This document shows, one piece after another, positions 26,301-39,332 of a DNA stretch of 64,000 nucleotides (position 1 is its first letter; every line of letters begins with the position of its first letter). Source of the stretch: Chrysomallon squamiferum (Eukaryota > Mollusca > Gastropoda > Neomphalida > Peltospiridae). The notes under the pieces were generated by a model that saw only the letters and a list, made by a program, of their open reading frames with translations, was not told the DNA's origin and searched no databases. The translations under genes were made by a program, and so were the position numbers. The DNA is taken from positions 19,707,810-19,771,809 of the forward strand of contig CM022673.1 in assembly GCA_012295275.1 (NCBI GenBank), in the 5' to 3' direction.

Positions 26301-29300
26301 AAGTCATTAAAAACATCTTATCTTTCTTGATATACATCGCAAATAGATAACTAGATACTACTACATAGTTTATTTCAAAACCTTTTCCAATGATATTATC
26401 AGTATTTGAATTGCTTTGATTTAATTTTTGGGGATTTTTATTCTTTTTTTTGTCACAACTCATATAACTACTGCTATTGCTGATATTAATTGCTGAGTTT
26501 AACATTTCAGGTAAATATCAATTCAGGTACAGAATATTATAACTATCAATATTATATGTTTGTCTGATGTTTCTTCCTTAAATTATCATATTACTAATAG
26601 TACATAATTATATATGTTTATTGCAATTTCTATTTTTTAATTTTTCAAACATTTTTTTTCAGTGGAATTGGATTAACTCTGTGTGAACTTCTGTTAGCAG
26701 AACATGATAATCTTCAGTTGTGTCTGGTCTGTCGCAACCAAACAAAAGCAGAAATAGCTAGAAACACTCTTTTACTGGCTCATCCAGAAGCTGTCATATC
26801 AGTTGTGATTTCAGATATTTCAAATGTTAATTCTGTTTATCAGTCAGCTAAAGATATCAGGAAACTGTAAGTTTTTCTTTTGTTCATGATAATTATGACA
26901 TTTAATTTCTGAAAATAAATAGCAATGCTGTTGAACTATATCTTTATTATAAATAAATTTTCACATATATTATATGGTTGAATAAAAGTACAAGATAAAC
27001 AGCATCTAAGGTGACACAGTGTCAGATTTAATTTGATTAGCAGACTATGTGTGTGGATGTTTTAATTTTTGTGTATCTGTTAACAAGACCATTGAGTTGA
27101 AGGGGTACACCTAAAGTTTTACAGAGGCAGTCTACAGACATGTAACATGCCATATGACATATTGCATGTGTGGGATAATCAAACATAATTGCAATCAACT
27201 TAAATATAATTTTTTCTTTTTTTCTTTGTGTTTCACAAACTATCTATAAACATTTGCCAGTGACCAAACAATACAAGGTTCATTTGTTAAAAGATTCATT
27301 CTGTGTCAAATCACCTAATACAATGGAAAGCTGGAACTTGATCATTTCAGATTTTGATAATAATTAGTGGTGCAAGTTTGGTATGTTTTCAAACAAAGAA
27401 AAATGAAATGTTACTTTCATTAGAGTAGGAGTTTTAGAAATATGGCACTTCAAAATTTGACATTTTTGGTCAAAATGGGCATGGTCACCAGTGTTAGATC
27501 ACACATTTAATGATGTTTAGTATGTGTAAAACATACATAACTGCCTCATGCACGCATATTTTGATTGTATATTACTGACTTAAAAGGATTATTAATTCTC
27601 CAGAATGTTTTGTGTTGTTAAAATTATGGCTGAAGATCGTCACCCAGTCCACAAGTTCAAACAAAAAATTATGAACCCTTGAGTTGAAGATTTAAGTTTC
27701 TTATAGAATATTCTTTCCAATATTATTATGCTGGGATTTCAACATTTGTGCCCATGCCTATTTTGATGTCAAATCTTGACATTTGTGCCTGGGCCTATTT
27801 TGATCAAAAATATTGATCTGTTCTTGTCTGAGATCAAACAAATTTTTAGGTGAACTGGAATTAGTCAAGTTACAACCAATGAGTGAACTGGCATGGAATG
27901 ACCCAAAATTAAAGCACAATGTCAATGCCAAAATAAGTAATCAGTCCAGGCAAATGTTTATTTAGTGTAAATTGAACTTAACTTGTCTATGCATTCACTT
28001 TATTTTTTTCCTCCCATCATTCAGTTAAATAAATAATTTTTATGGACGTTAACACGAAAGTAAAAAAACAAAAAACAAATGAATACACTTGGAAATTAAT
28101 AAAGGGATAACATGAGGAATGGTTTCTTAACTTGTACATTTTTTATCATTCAAATGCAATGTACCAAAATATTTAAATATAATCAGTTTAATATCTTTTA
28201 AAAATAAAAACCAATTTAACATTTGTTTGAGGCAGATGTTTCTGACTTGTTTACATAATGTACTTGTGAACAGTTTCACAGTGATAAATGATAAATATGA
28301 TGCTTTGTTGTGAAATGATATATTAATTTATAGTCATCTAAGCAAACATAATTAATAGAACAAAATTGTGCCTCTTTCTTTCATTGATACACTTTATTGT
28401 CGTGATGTTATCTTGCAGGTACAATCACATAGATTTCCTGTATCTTAATGCTGGAACAATGCCTGTAAAAGGAGTAAAATGGAAAAATTTCTTCAAGAAT
28501 CTTTTTTCAAGGTATTTATTTTATTGTAGATAATAGAAAATAGTAGTAAATATATGGGATAATTCAAGACTAATATATGTAACTAATTTGGAAATCTCTT
28601 TTTTTTTTTTTTTTTTTTTTTTTGACCAGTAATTGTGTGTATATGATGTCTACAGGATCAGGTGTATTGAACTGTGAGGATGACGTTACATCAGAAGGAC
28701 TCAGACAGGTCTTTGCCACCAATGTGTTTGGACATTTTGTTTTGGTAAGAACACACTTAAAATTTGGTTTCTTTCAGAATTTAGGGTTGAGAAATCTATA
28801 ATATAAAGAACTTAATTAATTATCATTGGTAGATTACTCGATTGTGATTGGCTAACCAGTTAATTTAGAGGTTAAAGATCCACAACCACCTACCTATGAT
28901 TTAATGAAACTAGCTTAAGAGTATCATTCATCATTTATAAAAACGATTCAAATATCTATCCACTTAGCTTTTGTTTGGCATTTTTATTATCGTTTTAATT
29001 TCACATATGTTATTTTGATTTTTACCAAATTAATTTTCTTTAAACTAATACAATGTTAGTTACTTGTTTGTGCCATTTTAAACATAACAAATCATTCAGT
29101 CACGTTTTCATCTATGTCTGTTAATAAAGAATAGTTTCTAAAGGGACAACAGTCTTATTTCAAGGAGCTTATGATTGAAACATTCAATAAATACATGAAA
29201 TTTGAGTGAATTTCCTCATATTTAAAATAAAATGATAATAAATTTGAGTTATTATTGTTTAAATACTAAGGAAATATGCAAATTTGACATTCTACAGTGA

Positions 29301-32300
29301 ATTTGAAGATTATCTCCACAACAGAATGGCTGTGAATTTTTTTTAATTTGGTAGAACAGATAAACCTACTCCAATTTCATATCTGAGATAGGCTGTAATG
29401 GCTTGAACACTGCTAATGCCATTTTGTAATTATTACCACCCTCAAAAATCAGAATAGTTTAATCACTTTATCAGCTTTTATTAAAGTCATTTGGATGTTA
29501 ATTTTACAGATAAAGGAATTAGAAGACCTAATGGGAGGTCCTGATCAGCCCACACGCATCATATGGACATCTTCAAGTGCTGCATCAAAAAATAACTTTG
29601 ACATCAATGATATTCAACATGAAAATGGGTAAAGAGAGAATAAATAAATGTTTTGGAAGAATTGATTTATTTTTAATACATACATTTATCCATAATAATA
29701 CACACTTATACATAAAGACAAGATACATATCAAATTTCATAATCATCTTGTTGTTTATTTATGTATATAATCAGATATGAGTAAGAAAAGGAAAAGAGTT
29801 TTTAAACAAATATTAATATTAATGAAAATGGGAACAAGATTGGTTTTGGCAACATGAGTAAATGTGAGTAATTAAATGGGTACTGGTCTTCACTAGCCTG
29901 ATAAAAATTTTAAAAAAATCCCATACACATTCTGATTAAATATCTAAGCAAAATGAAATGTACAGTCATGATTGTAAATTGTAGTCTAGACACTTAGATA
30001 TGCAGAGACACTGATTATCTATAGTTACAATTATGGAACTGATTGTTGTTTTCCCAGGTTTATGCTAACATGATATTAGTGTGAAATAAAATATTATAAT
30101 AATATATAATATATAGTAAACCTGTACTATGATTTTCAGTAATGAGCCATATAAATCATCAAAATATGCTGTGGATTTGCTGAGTCTGGAACTCAATACA
30201 AGATGGAACAAACAGGTTAAAATTAGTTCACTTGCTCACACACACACACATACACATCATTAACATGCAAATGATGTTTGTGTTGTTTCCACAATGAAAT
30301 AACTAAAGGTCTAACATTCATATATGCTTGTGTATGGAAAGATCATAAATATCATTGCTGGGAATTTTGTGTAAAATTATGCATCAAGAAGGATATATGT
30401 GTATTTACCTACCTACAACTCTGTTTTACTCCAGCAATCTAGATTTAAATATTATGCTCATATTTGTCTTTATATTGTCTCTATACCATGACTTTTTAGT
30501 CTTAAATAACGATGATCTCTAAATAACCTATTTCCTATAGCTTCCTTGCAGGATGCTTTTAAACCTTTGTAGTCTTCATGGGGGTAAAAAAAACATCTTT
30601 TTAAGTTAGGGCTGTCAGTTAAATCTTCTAGTAGCCATACCCTGCAAATATCCTTCCCAAGAAAGCCATTTTAAAAAATCAGGCTTTGAATAACAATAAT
30701 ATATATCAAATATAAAACATATGTAAATAATACAAGTTATGATAAGTTATTTGGTTCTGTTTTTGCCTTTCCTTGCCTCCAGCTCCACGTTTTCCCCATA
30801 ATCGATTTAGTTTCTGCACAATGATTGCTGTGCTGATAACAATTTTTTTATCATTGTTGTAAATACTCTGCATGTGGTTGAACCATTAGTTCTATATTAG
30901 AAATCTGATTTACCCCAGACATCACTAAATTTGAAAAATAAAAATTATTATGTGGCTGTTAAAATGACAATCAGCACATTGTAACTTAAGGGTATACTTC
31001 ATAATAATAGGAGTTAAACATTGATGAAAATGTTGTTTTAATGACCTTTGTCTTCATTTGATATGACACAATGTTGTTTATTGTAAGTTTGTTATGTAGT
31101 TTGATTATCTATGTTTTTCAAATAAGCAAAAAGTTTTATTTGTGTCTATTTTGTTATTATGAGTCTTATTGACAACATATAATGCATAGTTATAAAACAT
31201 GCATAAATTGATGATGGGAAATAATTTCTTATTCAATAACATGCAATTACACAATTCTGTGAGAATTACCCACGTATCCACGTAAAATATCACTGTAAGT
31301 ACCTTCATTGCACCTTCATTATAAGTAATTGTCAGTTTACATTTACAATACAATAGTAATGTTAAACCTTATTTCAGTCAAAATTTGTTGAATCTTTACA
31401 AGATTTTTCTTGTTAGAAACTGTTTTCCCAAACTTCCATGGTGACACTTAACTAAGATTACATAGATTGCTAAGATCACCAAGAAACATTTGTTTATATG
31501 TGATTAGAGCACATGCCCCAGTTCTGTGTGAGCTAAAGAGCAAAAACTTGGTCTGGCAAATTCAAATTGTGTAACTTTTAAAACGGGGGAAAAAGGTTAC
31601 ACACATTTTTGTTTTTACATCTTTGATCTTTTCTAAAAATATTTAAATCTGCATCCACAAGTTATAGCAAAACAAAGAAAAGAGAGTATCAAACAACATA
31701 TTGAGAATATATTATAACTGACATTACAGTGAATTCAGCTTTTCCATTTATGGATGCTATATCTCATGGAAGAGTGTGTCAAAGGCACCTTCAGTGTTTC
31801 TTTAATTCTGTTCTTTTTGAAAGTTTAGACAACAAAAAAGAAAAGAAAATCAGAATTTCTTTAAATAAGTAATTATTTATCAAAGGTGCATACATGCCTG
31901 CTGTACATTTCATGGTGTGTAGTTCAGCTAAATTTATTCTGGCTGGAAAGTAATTTTATGTTAATATATATTTTATAAAATAGAAATTTAAATATTATGC
32001 TCATAAATTATTTGTAGTTATATTTTTCTTTTATTAAATTATTACAAATTTCAAACAATTATATGTTCCAGTAAAGCAATGATACAGCTATTCATTTGAA
32101 CAGTGAAAGTTTTATTATTAATCCTAAGATGTACTATTTTCCCTAACATGTTGGATAATATATTCAAATGCAGAATTATATCTAAACAGAACAATAAAAA
32201 TTTAAAAAAAAAAGAAAAAGAAATAAAAGAAGTAAATGTGTACCATTATAACAACAGGTTCACAGTCAGAAGGAATCTAAGAATAGTGTGAATTTGTTAT

Positions 32301-35300
32301 AGAAATGTTAACATGCTAGATTACAAGAGTCTTCTGTAACTTTGTAGTACTTGATCACACTGCATTTTAACTATAGTACTGTAACCAAATTAGATAAAGT
32401 TCAAAAATGAATTTAGAATATAGAAATTTTGAAACTGGTGATAGGCTGTCAGTTACTAAATTTCTTTGCAGAATATTTATTCCCATTCTGTTTGTCCTGG
32501 TCTGGTTACAACAAATCTGACATTAAGAATTATGCCATGGTGGTTCTGGAAAATAATGTTTCCCTGCTTTTGTTTTGTAAGTATCTTATGGTTAAGTAGG
32601 TAATGTCTCACAAAATCATTGTTTCCTTTTAGGGTAACTACTTTCAAAATAAAAACTGTTTACGTAACTATATAATGTAAAAAAATTAAATTCTCTGCAC
32701 GTGTACCATTTTAAAATATATGCTTCTAGCAAATTACAAAATTATGTTTAGACACAGCAAAACACAAACAATAGCAAGGTTTATAAGTGAATGCTGTGTA
32801 TTGTTTATTGAAAAAAATAAATCATTTTTCATTTGAATAATATATGTGAAATCTGTGGGTATGAAAATGCCCTTTTTGGCCTATCGGGGAATGATTCTTG
32901 ATCTTTGATTATGTTTCAAACTTGCATTTGTTTTTGGACTCAACTATCTGTCCATTTCTATTACTGAATTAATTTTTATTTGTTCTCCAGATAATCAGTT
33001 GAACGACTCAGACATTTGTCAGTAGTGTGTTTTCTTTGGTCCACAGTAATCAGAAATAACTGGTTTATTAATTTGAATTTGTTCTGACTATAGTATTGCT
33101 ACATAATCCAGCTAATAAAGTAATAATGAATACAAAATCTGTGCAAGAAAATATGATCATGAAAGTAAATCTATCAGTGAGATTAATTACATAACCAGTA
33201 GCTCAAGTGTTAAAGAACCATAATTATATAACTGATGAGATTAGTTTCTTCATGGAAATTAGGAATTTTGTTTTAAGTTGATAATTAAGGGTTTCAAAGA
33301 GGAAAATTAATAATTCTGTAAATGTTAACTAAAAGCACAATGTTATGGTATACTGAACTGAAATAATGGAGAAATGCAGTTCAGTGAAATTAAGGGAAGC
33401 CTGACCTTAGTACAAAATGTGAAAAGATAGATCAGTGAAATTAAGGGAAGCCTGATCTTAGTACAAAATGTGTTAAAATCGAAGTTAAATATTACTAGTA
33501 TTTGTCATGAATAGTGATGATCGAGTTTTTCTGTTGTGGGTGAAAAACTTTGGACTAATTATTGTGATGATACAAAAAAGCACCATATTCGTTTTTCCTT
33601 TTTTTTTAATGTGATATTTAAAGTAAATATGTAAAAATGCACAATGGCCCTGCTTTTTAACCCACATTTTGTAGGAAGGGACAAAAACATTATGTCATAA
33701 CACAAAAATCAGGTGATTACATGGGACTAATTGGCATACATTATTATAAAAGGGGTGGGAAAAACAATTTCTGCCAATCCATATTTATTCCTTAAAAAGA
33801 AGAAAGGTGAGATGGTCAAAATACTGTCTGTTACATGGTCTTATGTCATTTACATATGTTATCCATTCTGAAATTTGAAGAAGTAAAAAAGAAACAGATA
33901 AAGCCATGATTTATCTAATATAGAAATAATAAAAATAATAGTATGAAAGAACCAATTCAGAAATACAGTTAATGTTGTTTTTTTTTTTTTTTTTTTCAGA
34001 TGAGGATAGTTGTTCCAAGCCTAACCTGCACAGTAAAAAATGGATGTGAAGCTCTGGTGTGAAAACATTTTTTTAAATTAAATAGCAAATAATGTGAAGT
34101 TAGTGTGTGTGTGTGTGTGTGTGAAAACACATCTTATTATTGATTCTGTGTTTTATACAGCTTTAACCACTGAAACTATCTCTTTGAATTCCGAGTACAC
34201 TGACAGGCCTTTTATGTTTATACAAATTTTACCCCTAAGAAACTAACAGTCAAAAACATGCAAAGTACTCTGCCTGTCTAGATGCTATTGATTAGTCGTC
34301 AAATGCACAGATATAATGGAACTTTGAATCTCCTCAAGGGTGATCTGTTTCCAACTTCGTTGATTTTAGTCTGTAGTTCCTCCTCAATATCCTTTTGATC
34401 TTTATATACCTTCTCACTCAGTGAACTCCATTAGTAGTAATGCACTGGATCCAAAGACTAAAATGAAGGATAAATAAGTAATAACTGGTTACTGCCTTAA
34501 GATATTAGCTTTATCCTGCAAAAGTTCATACAGTACTCAAAAACATAGATAATTATCACATCATCTTACCTTGTCACCATGTTCAGTGATTACAGGATAT
34601 GTATATGTATATGTATATGTGTATGTATGTACTGCTCAACAGAATAATATTTAAAAAAAATTAAACTGTATTATAGATATGGCTATCGAAGCAAGAACCA
34701 GAAACACTGGATCCTGGTTGCAAGTTCCACAGTAATGCTTCTGTATTTGGAAGAACATATGTAACACCAAAAAAGGTAAAACCAAATGTTTTCTGGTTTT
34801 CTGAGACTTTACTTATGATTGGATGAAAGCATTCTTTTTTCATAAACCTTTAAAGGATCAAACAAACTGTTCCAGCTATTTTATTGCAGTTGCTAGTTGC
34901 TTCTTTGAATCCATGGAAAGATTAATCAACTGATAATGGTTTTCAATTTTCAAAGATAAAAAAATAAATGTATTTTAGGTGGAAGTGAGAGTTGCTTTCA
35001 ATTATTTGAAATTTTTAAAAACAAATCAACATATATTGTAAATTTAAAAATGTATGTATTTAATAATTTTTATCTTTACCACTTTCCACACTAATTTATT
35101 CTATTCTCATTATGGCTGTAGATTGACACACAGTAATTGATGGTTTAACAACAAACATAAATGTAATAATGTAACTGCTAATTGTCTGGTTCATGGTGTC
35201 AGTAACCAAATAATTAATATTTTAATAATATCATCATATTAGTTTGTACCATAATTCATTATTTTACAAGTGTTAAAATATTAAATTGTTAGAAACAATA

Positions 35301-35541
35301 TTTATTTATTTATTTTTTCCTGTTTGCTCAGAAAAGGGGCCAAAATATGTTTTGGTCATGCTTAAGTCAAAATTAATATTTTTTTAAAATTAAGGCAAGA
35401 ATTAAATATAAAATTAATTTCAGATTTTGCTTTCCATTTTCACAGATGGCACTCAATGCAAGTGATGCCAGCAAATTGTATGAAAAGTTAACAGAACTGG
35501 AAATGGAATTCAGAGAAAAATACAAAAAAAAGGATTACTAA
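23374..35541 (+). CDS. HSD17B7: 3-keto-steroid reductase / 17-beta-HSD type 7, complete, 10 exons
   Basis: Exons 23374-23420, 26663-26866, 28419-28511, 28630-28744, 29510-29628, 30140-30215, 32472-32576, 34000-34056, 34677-34775 and 35446-35541 join in frame to 336 aa (human 341). It is an NADPH-dependent short-chain dehydrogenase. In known animals it reduces the 3-keto group during post-lanosterol C4 demethylation and can reduce estrone. Visible motifs are the Rossmann TGANAGIG at 12-19, NAG at 94-96, a serine cluster at 174-176, catalytic YKSSK at 197-201 and CPG at 226-228. A hydrophobic PWWFWKIMFPCFCF stretch (about 240-253) fits ER membrane association. Matches such as LYLNAG.MP, GLQ/RQVF.TNVFGHF and EPYxSSKYA.DLLS point to type 7. 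The first in-frame ATG, after an in-frame TAA, was chosen; a second ATG lies two codons later. Confidence 0.93.
25312..26000 (+). repeat. Dispersed repeat, copy 1 (in HSD17B7 intron 1)
   Basis: Much of this block is matched on the opposite strand at 49545-50130. Landmarks shared by both copies are a pair of AACTT(C/T)AATTATTAC sub-units, CTCCATGGCGTTGTTATAAA followed by AGGGCTGGC, GACATTGTCTT, CATATGTTTTATGATTGTAT and a terminal TTAGGTGGCCATTAAA…GGTGTGAGCC. The copies differ by indels. The TATAAAAAGG box and upstream sub-repeats resemble a promoter-bearing unit such as an LTR, but no TG…CA ends or target duplication were established, so the class is open. Confidence 0.8.
27745..27812 (+). repeat. 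Short tandem duplication in an HSD17B7 intron
   Basis: Two adjacent imperfect copies of a roughly 37-bp unit are seen (ACATTTGTGCC…GCCTATTTTGAT). The sequence is intronic and no function is suggested. Confidence 0.7.
33381..33472 (+). repeat. Direct repeat with 51-bp period in an HSD17B7 intron
   Basis: A 41-bp segment starting TCAGTGAAATTAAGGGAAGC at 33381 recurs at 33432 with a single C/T difference in the part compared. Confidence 0.9.
34102..34122 (+). repeat. (GT)n microsatellite
   Basis: Ten consecutive GT dinucleotides lie just downstream of the HSD17B7 exon at 34000-34056. Confidence 0.9.
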
Positions 35542-38149
35542 TTACCTTAATATGCAAGATAATATTACTGACATAGAAATCAAAGTTAGCTCATGCAAGG
35601 AAGAATATTTCAGCTTTATCTGTTTTTTTTTTCCTTTATGTATTCCTATAATTAATGCAGGAATACATTATTATATTTGGAAAGAAACAACTACAATTTT
35701 TTATTCTGATAAAATGGTAATTATGTAACTGAGATAAATTTCATAGTCTTTGTTCTTTATTTTATTTATTTAATTTGTTTACTTTTTAATTATTTTTATT
35801 TTTATTTTTTTTATTTGCCATCCCTACTTAGTTTTGGCACAAATAATTAAAAAGCACATGTCAAAACTGGCATAATGAGCATAAATCTGTGCTTAAAGAA
35901 GTTAAATCATTTGATAAATAATCATTTCGAATAAGCAATGAATTGTAATATTGAAAGGTGACATATATTTATATTTGATTATTAAGTCTTCTTAATATCT
36001 AAATTATTGGTCATACATTTCATTGCAAACACGCACACACACACACAATGGAACAACTTGGTTATTTATAGGCTAACCACATCTGTGAAAGTGTGTACTT
36101 GTTAACTGTTTTTATAACATTCATTTGCAGAATTTTTTTTAAAAAGATGAAGGATATTTTTATTATTTAACAAATTTTACTTGGTACTTTATTTTCATTA
36201 TGTTTTCATCAAATGCATTAGGTCAGATTGCTTTATACATAACATTATTAGTACTGGTACTTTATGATTTTGCCGTATTTATTAACGCAAAAAATTATTT
36301 TAATAAATCTCTTATTACTTGTAGATTTGTTGTTCCTTCTTTTTTAAAACCTTTTTTTGTAAATTTTATTGTTTTTGTTGTTATTATTATTATTATTATT
36401 ATGAACAGTTTAAAATCAGTCTTATTCTTCTGATAAAATAGTCTGTTATTAAATTAAATTTGATTTAATAACAGACTATTTTAATTTATCAGAAAACAAA
36501 ACTAACATATTTATTGACATATGACTTTGCAGCTGATCACCATGCCCTTTATAACTAAGGATTTAATAATAATAAAGTTTAATAAGCTAACAGTTTGCTT
36601 TTATTTATGTAGATATATCAGTAATACTAGTATCATACAAGTGGTTTTCTCCTATGACATCAACATTAAAATTAGACATTTGTTGTTACTTTTATAGCTG
36701 TTAATATATAAATAAGAAGAACCATAAAATGGCACTGGAGAAACTGAATTAGATTATAAGCAGTTTTATCATGTACATTATAATGTCGTGTTTCAAGTTT
36801 TATTTGATCAGTCATTTTGTATGATCTGATGACTGTTTATTTTTGTCAGATATTTTATATTAATAAAAATTGATATCCTTAAGTTAAATAAATAAAATGA
36901 AATATTTTAACTATTTATTTATTTTATTTTATTATTATTTTTTTTTAATTCTCCTTATGATGGGTATATGAATAAGAGAGAAACATTCTGTACAAATTTA
37001 ACAGTGAACTACCGGAACTGAACCAAAAGGAATCGCTGATGGTGCCTTGGTTGATTGGGGACATATTAGGTGGCTGGTTTGCAGTCATACATCTGGATGC
37101 AGGATATACAGTTGATTATAAACAGTTTCATTGGGGTATTTCTTTAAGGAGTTAAGTAACATTTTTATTCATAAACTTAATAAAGTATTTACAATATTTA
37201 ATTAATATCTTGAGATTGCTTCTGAAAACTGAAACATACACAGAATTGAAACGATTGTATATTTAATACTGAATAACAAGTTCAACCATTTGAAATGTAA
37301 CAGATTAATTAAAAAAAATAAAAATAGTTTTTATATTTGATAAAACAGAATTCTATATTTATACAGTGATGTTTCCAAATATCAGATAGCCAAGAATTTC
37401 ATGGCAGTCACCTGGTATATGCTATGGATATTATTATTGTTGTTATTGTTGCTAGTTATATAGGTAATTTCCTATATCTTGTTGAACTAAGTGTATAATA
37501 TACTACTATTATTAGGATTAAGTATTATATAAATTTATTAAACACTGGATTATATTTGTTCAATTTTTTGTTATTATATTATTATTCTTATTATTATTAT
37601 CTTTCTTAATAATCAAATGCTAATAATATTTATATATTTATCTAATTAAAAATAATAAAATGAAATAGTGTAAACCAAAAAGATATCAGTTACATTCATG
37701 ATAAAAAATACATCTTCGAGAGTAACAAGAAGTCAAAATATCTTTTATAATAGTTTTGACCATTAATTGTTTCTTTTACTGTTTGCTTATTAATAAAAAA
37801 AAATGCTGAGCACTGACATAACAGAATAACATCAAATTCAGTTTTTATTTAGTCAAAGTTTAGGCCAGTAGACAAGTGTGATTCAGGCTCAGATTAAGTT
37901 ATATAACACATCTTTGAGATTTTATATGAACAAAGTCTTTTATAATGGCAGTAGTGTCAACTGTTCTCAACCATTTGCATTCTTTGCTCATTAACGTCGG
38001 CATATTTAAACGTTTTTAGCCCATCATCGTTTTTTGATAATTTTTTAACATCATACACAAATACATGTGTAGCATTATTTCAGCATTAAGAAAACATGAT
38101 TTCATGTTGTCATTTAAGATGAGACGGTACATGAGCAGCTCCAGTGCCT
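35542..38149. other. HSD17B7 3' flank, gene-poor DNA
   Basis: The first part is probably HSD17B7 3' untranslated sequence, with several AATAAA-like signals (for example near 36570 and 36860). No gene is supported. A 59-codon open frame near 36977-37155 (plus) is protein-like in places but short, and I give it no call. Confidence 0.5.
36429..36493. repeat. Inverted repeat / potential hairpin downstream of HSD17B7
   Basis: The left arm at 36429-36454 and right arm at 36463-36493 are reverse complements (core ATAGTCTGTTATTAAAT, outer TCTGATAAA). One 5-bp indel separates them within the right arm, and the spacer is about 8 bp. If it lies in the HSD17B7 3' untranslated region, the transcript would fold into a long stem. 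It could also be a tiny foldback transposon remnant. Confidence 0.85.
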
Positions 38150-38410
38150 CGCTGCCTGTTATCACTGCGTATCGTCCTGATCATCAACTGCAGCATCTGA
38201 TTGAGAAGCACTCAGATCAGTTGTAGCCCGCTTGCCGAACCATGTTGAGAAGTACCACAAACTGTTGAAGTTCGTTTGCCATAGTGGCCTCCAAATCATT
38301 TGGATACTTGTTAATGAGAGCCAATTTTGACAGTTGTTCCTCGGACATCGACAATATATATTGAGAAAGAAGCCAAACTTGTTACTGATTTCCTCATATG
38401 CTTGCAAACG
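38150..38410 (-). pseudogene. Decayed transposase-like fragment (minus strand)
   Basis: Reading the minus strand, one frame gives AYEEISNKFGFFLNI. After a one-base frame change it continues as MSEEQLSKLALINKYPNDLE followed by MANELQQFVVLLN. This wording resembles the C-terminal part of hAT-like zinc-finger (TTF-type/ZMYM-related) transposase-derived proteins, which carry a FGFL… and YPxDLE…ELxQF pattern. A frameshift plus stops downstream show it is not functional. The assignment is from memory of the family and only moderately sure. Confidence 0.5.
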
Positions 38411-38595
38411 TGTATTTACGACAAAGCAACTAGTGAACTAGTTGTGGTCACTGGCTACTGAGGAAAGAAATTTTCAACAACAAAACTGTTCAAAAATGTA
38501 CCACTACACATAACAAATATCAAAGGCTATAGTCAAAATCGTGATAATCATCATTTTTATTTTTAAAAAAAGAAAAAAAAGGGTTATCTGCATGA

Positions 38596-38766
38596 CCCAT
38601 GAAAGTGCTGGGTCCGTAGCATTTACTACAACTGTTAATCCGGCATTGTGTGTATGTACATATATGTGTATAAAATCTACAACCTTTATTAAAAAAATAT
38701 ATATATAAAAATGAAAGCACGGAGCTGTAGCATTTGCTGCATCTGCTATCGTTTTAATCCGGCACT
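38596..38766. repeat. Two diverged copies of a short repeat
   Basis: Segments at about 38596-38648 and 38711-38766 share ATGAAAG, GTAGCATTT.CT and TTAATCCGGCA(T/C)TG. The copies lie 115 bp apart. The unit may belong to a dispersed family, but no ends or coding content could be defined. Confidence 0.55.
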
Positions 38767-39332
38767 GCCTTCAGGTGAAATTTTGATGTTCTTTTATTGA
38801 AAAACTGAAAATTTGTTTCAATGATGTTAGTAAAACCCCCAAAAAGGAACAATATATGCAAATTACTTATAACTGTGTATGTGGAGCTGCTACTCAGAAA
38901 ATGACAATAAATAAATTTGCAAATAAATCAAGTTTTATGGAACAATGAAATAGATGCGCGTGCTACAACCAGCATTTATCATATTTGGCTTGGTTTCTGT
39001 CAAGTTTGTTTCTGGCTGTAAAATCAGTCTTATTAGCATACCAAGAAAATGATGAGAGAGAATTTATTTGTAATCAACAAGAATGTTTTTGCTTTAATCC
39101 CCATTTAAAATAACCAATGGGAATTTCAATAATTGTTATTGACACACACTGACATAACTGAATATAAGCTAAAATCTGCCTATACATGATCATCTTAGTG
39201 GAATATTTAGACAATAAACATATTTCTGACAGCAGGCAAATGCCGTGAAATGTATCGTGTTAGGTTAACAGTGTAAATTCTAAGTCTTCGTAAAGATAAA
39301 CAATAAGAAGCAGAAGAAACTATACCTTAGAC

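Noticed and set aside
36977-37155. 59-codon plus-strand frame containing MVPWLIGDILGGWFAVIHLD
   Set aside because: Protein-like in places, but without splice support or a recognised family. Length is within chance expectation.
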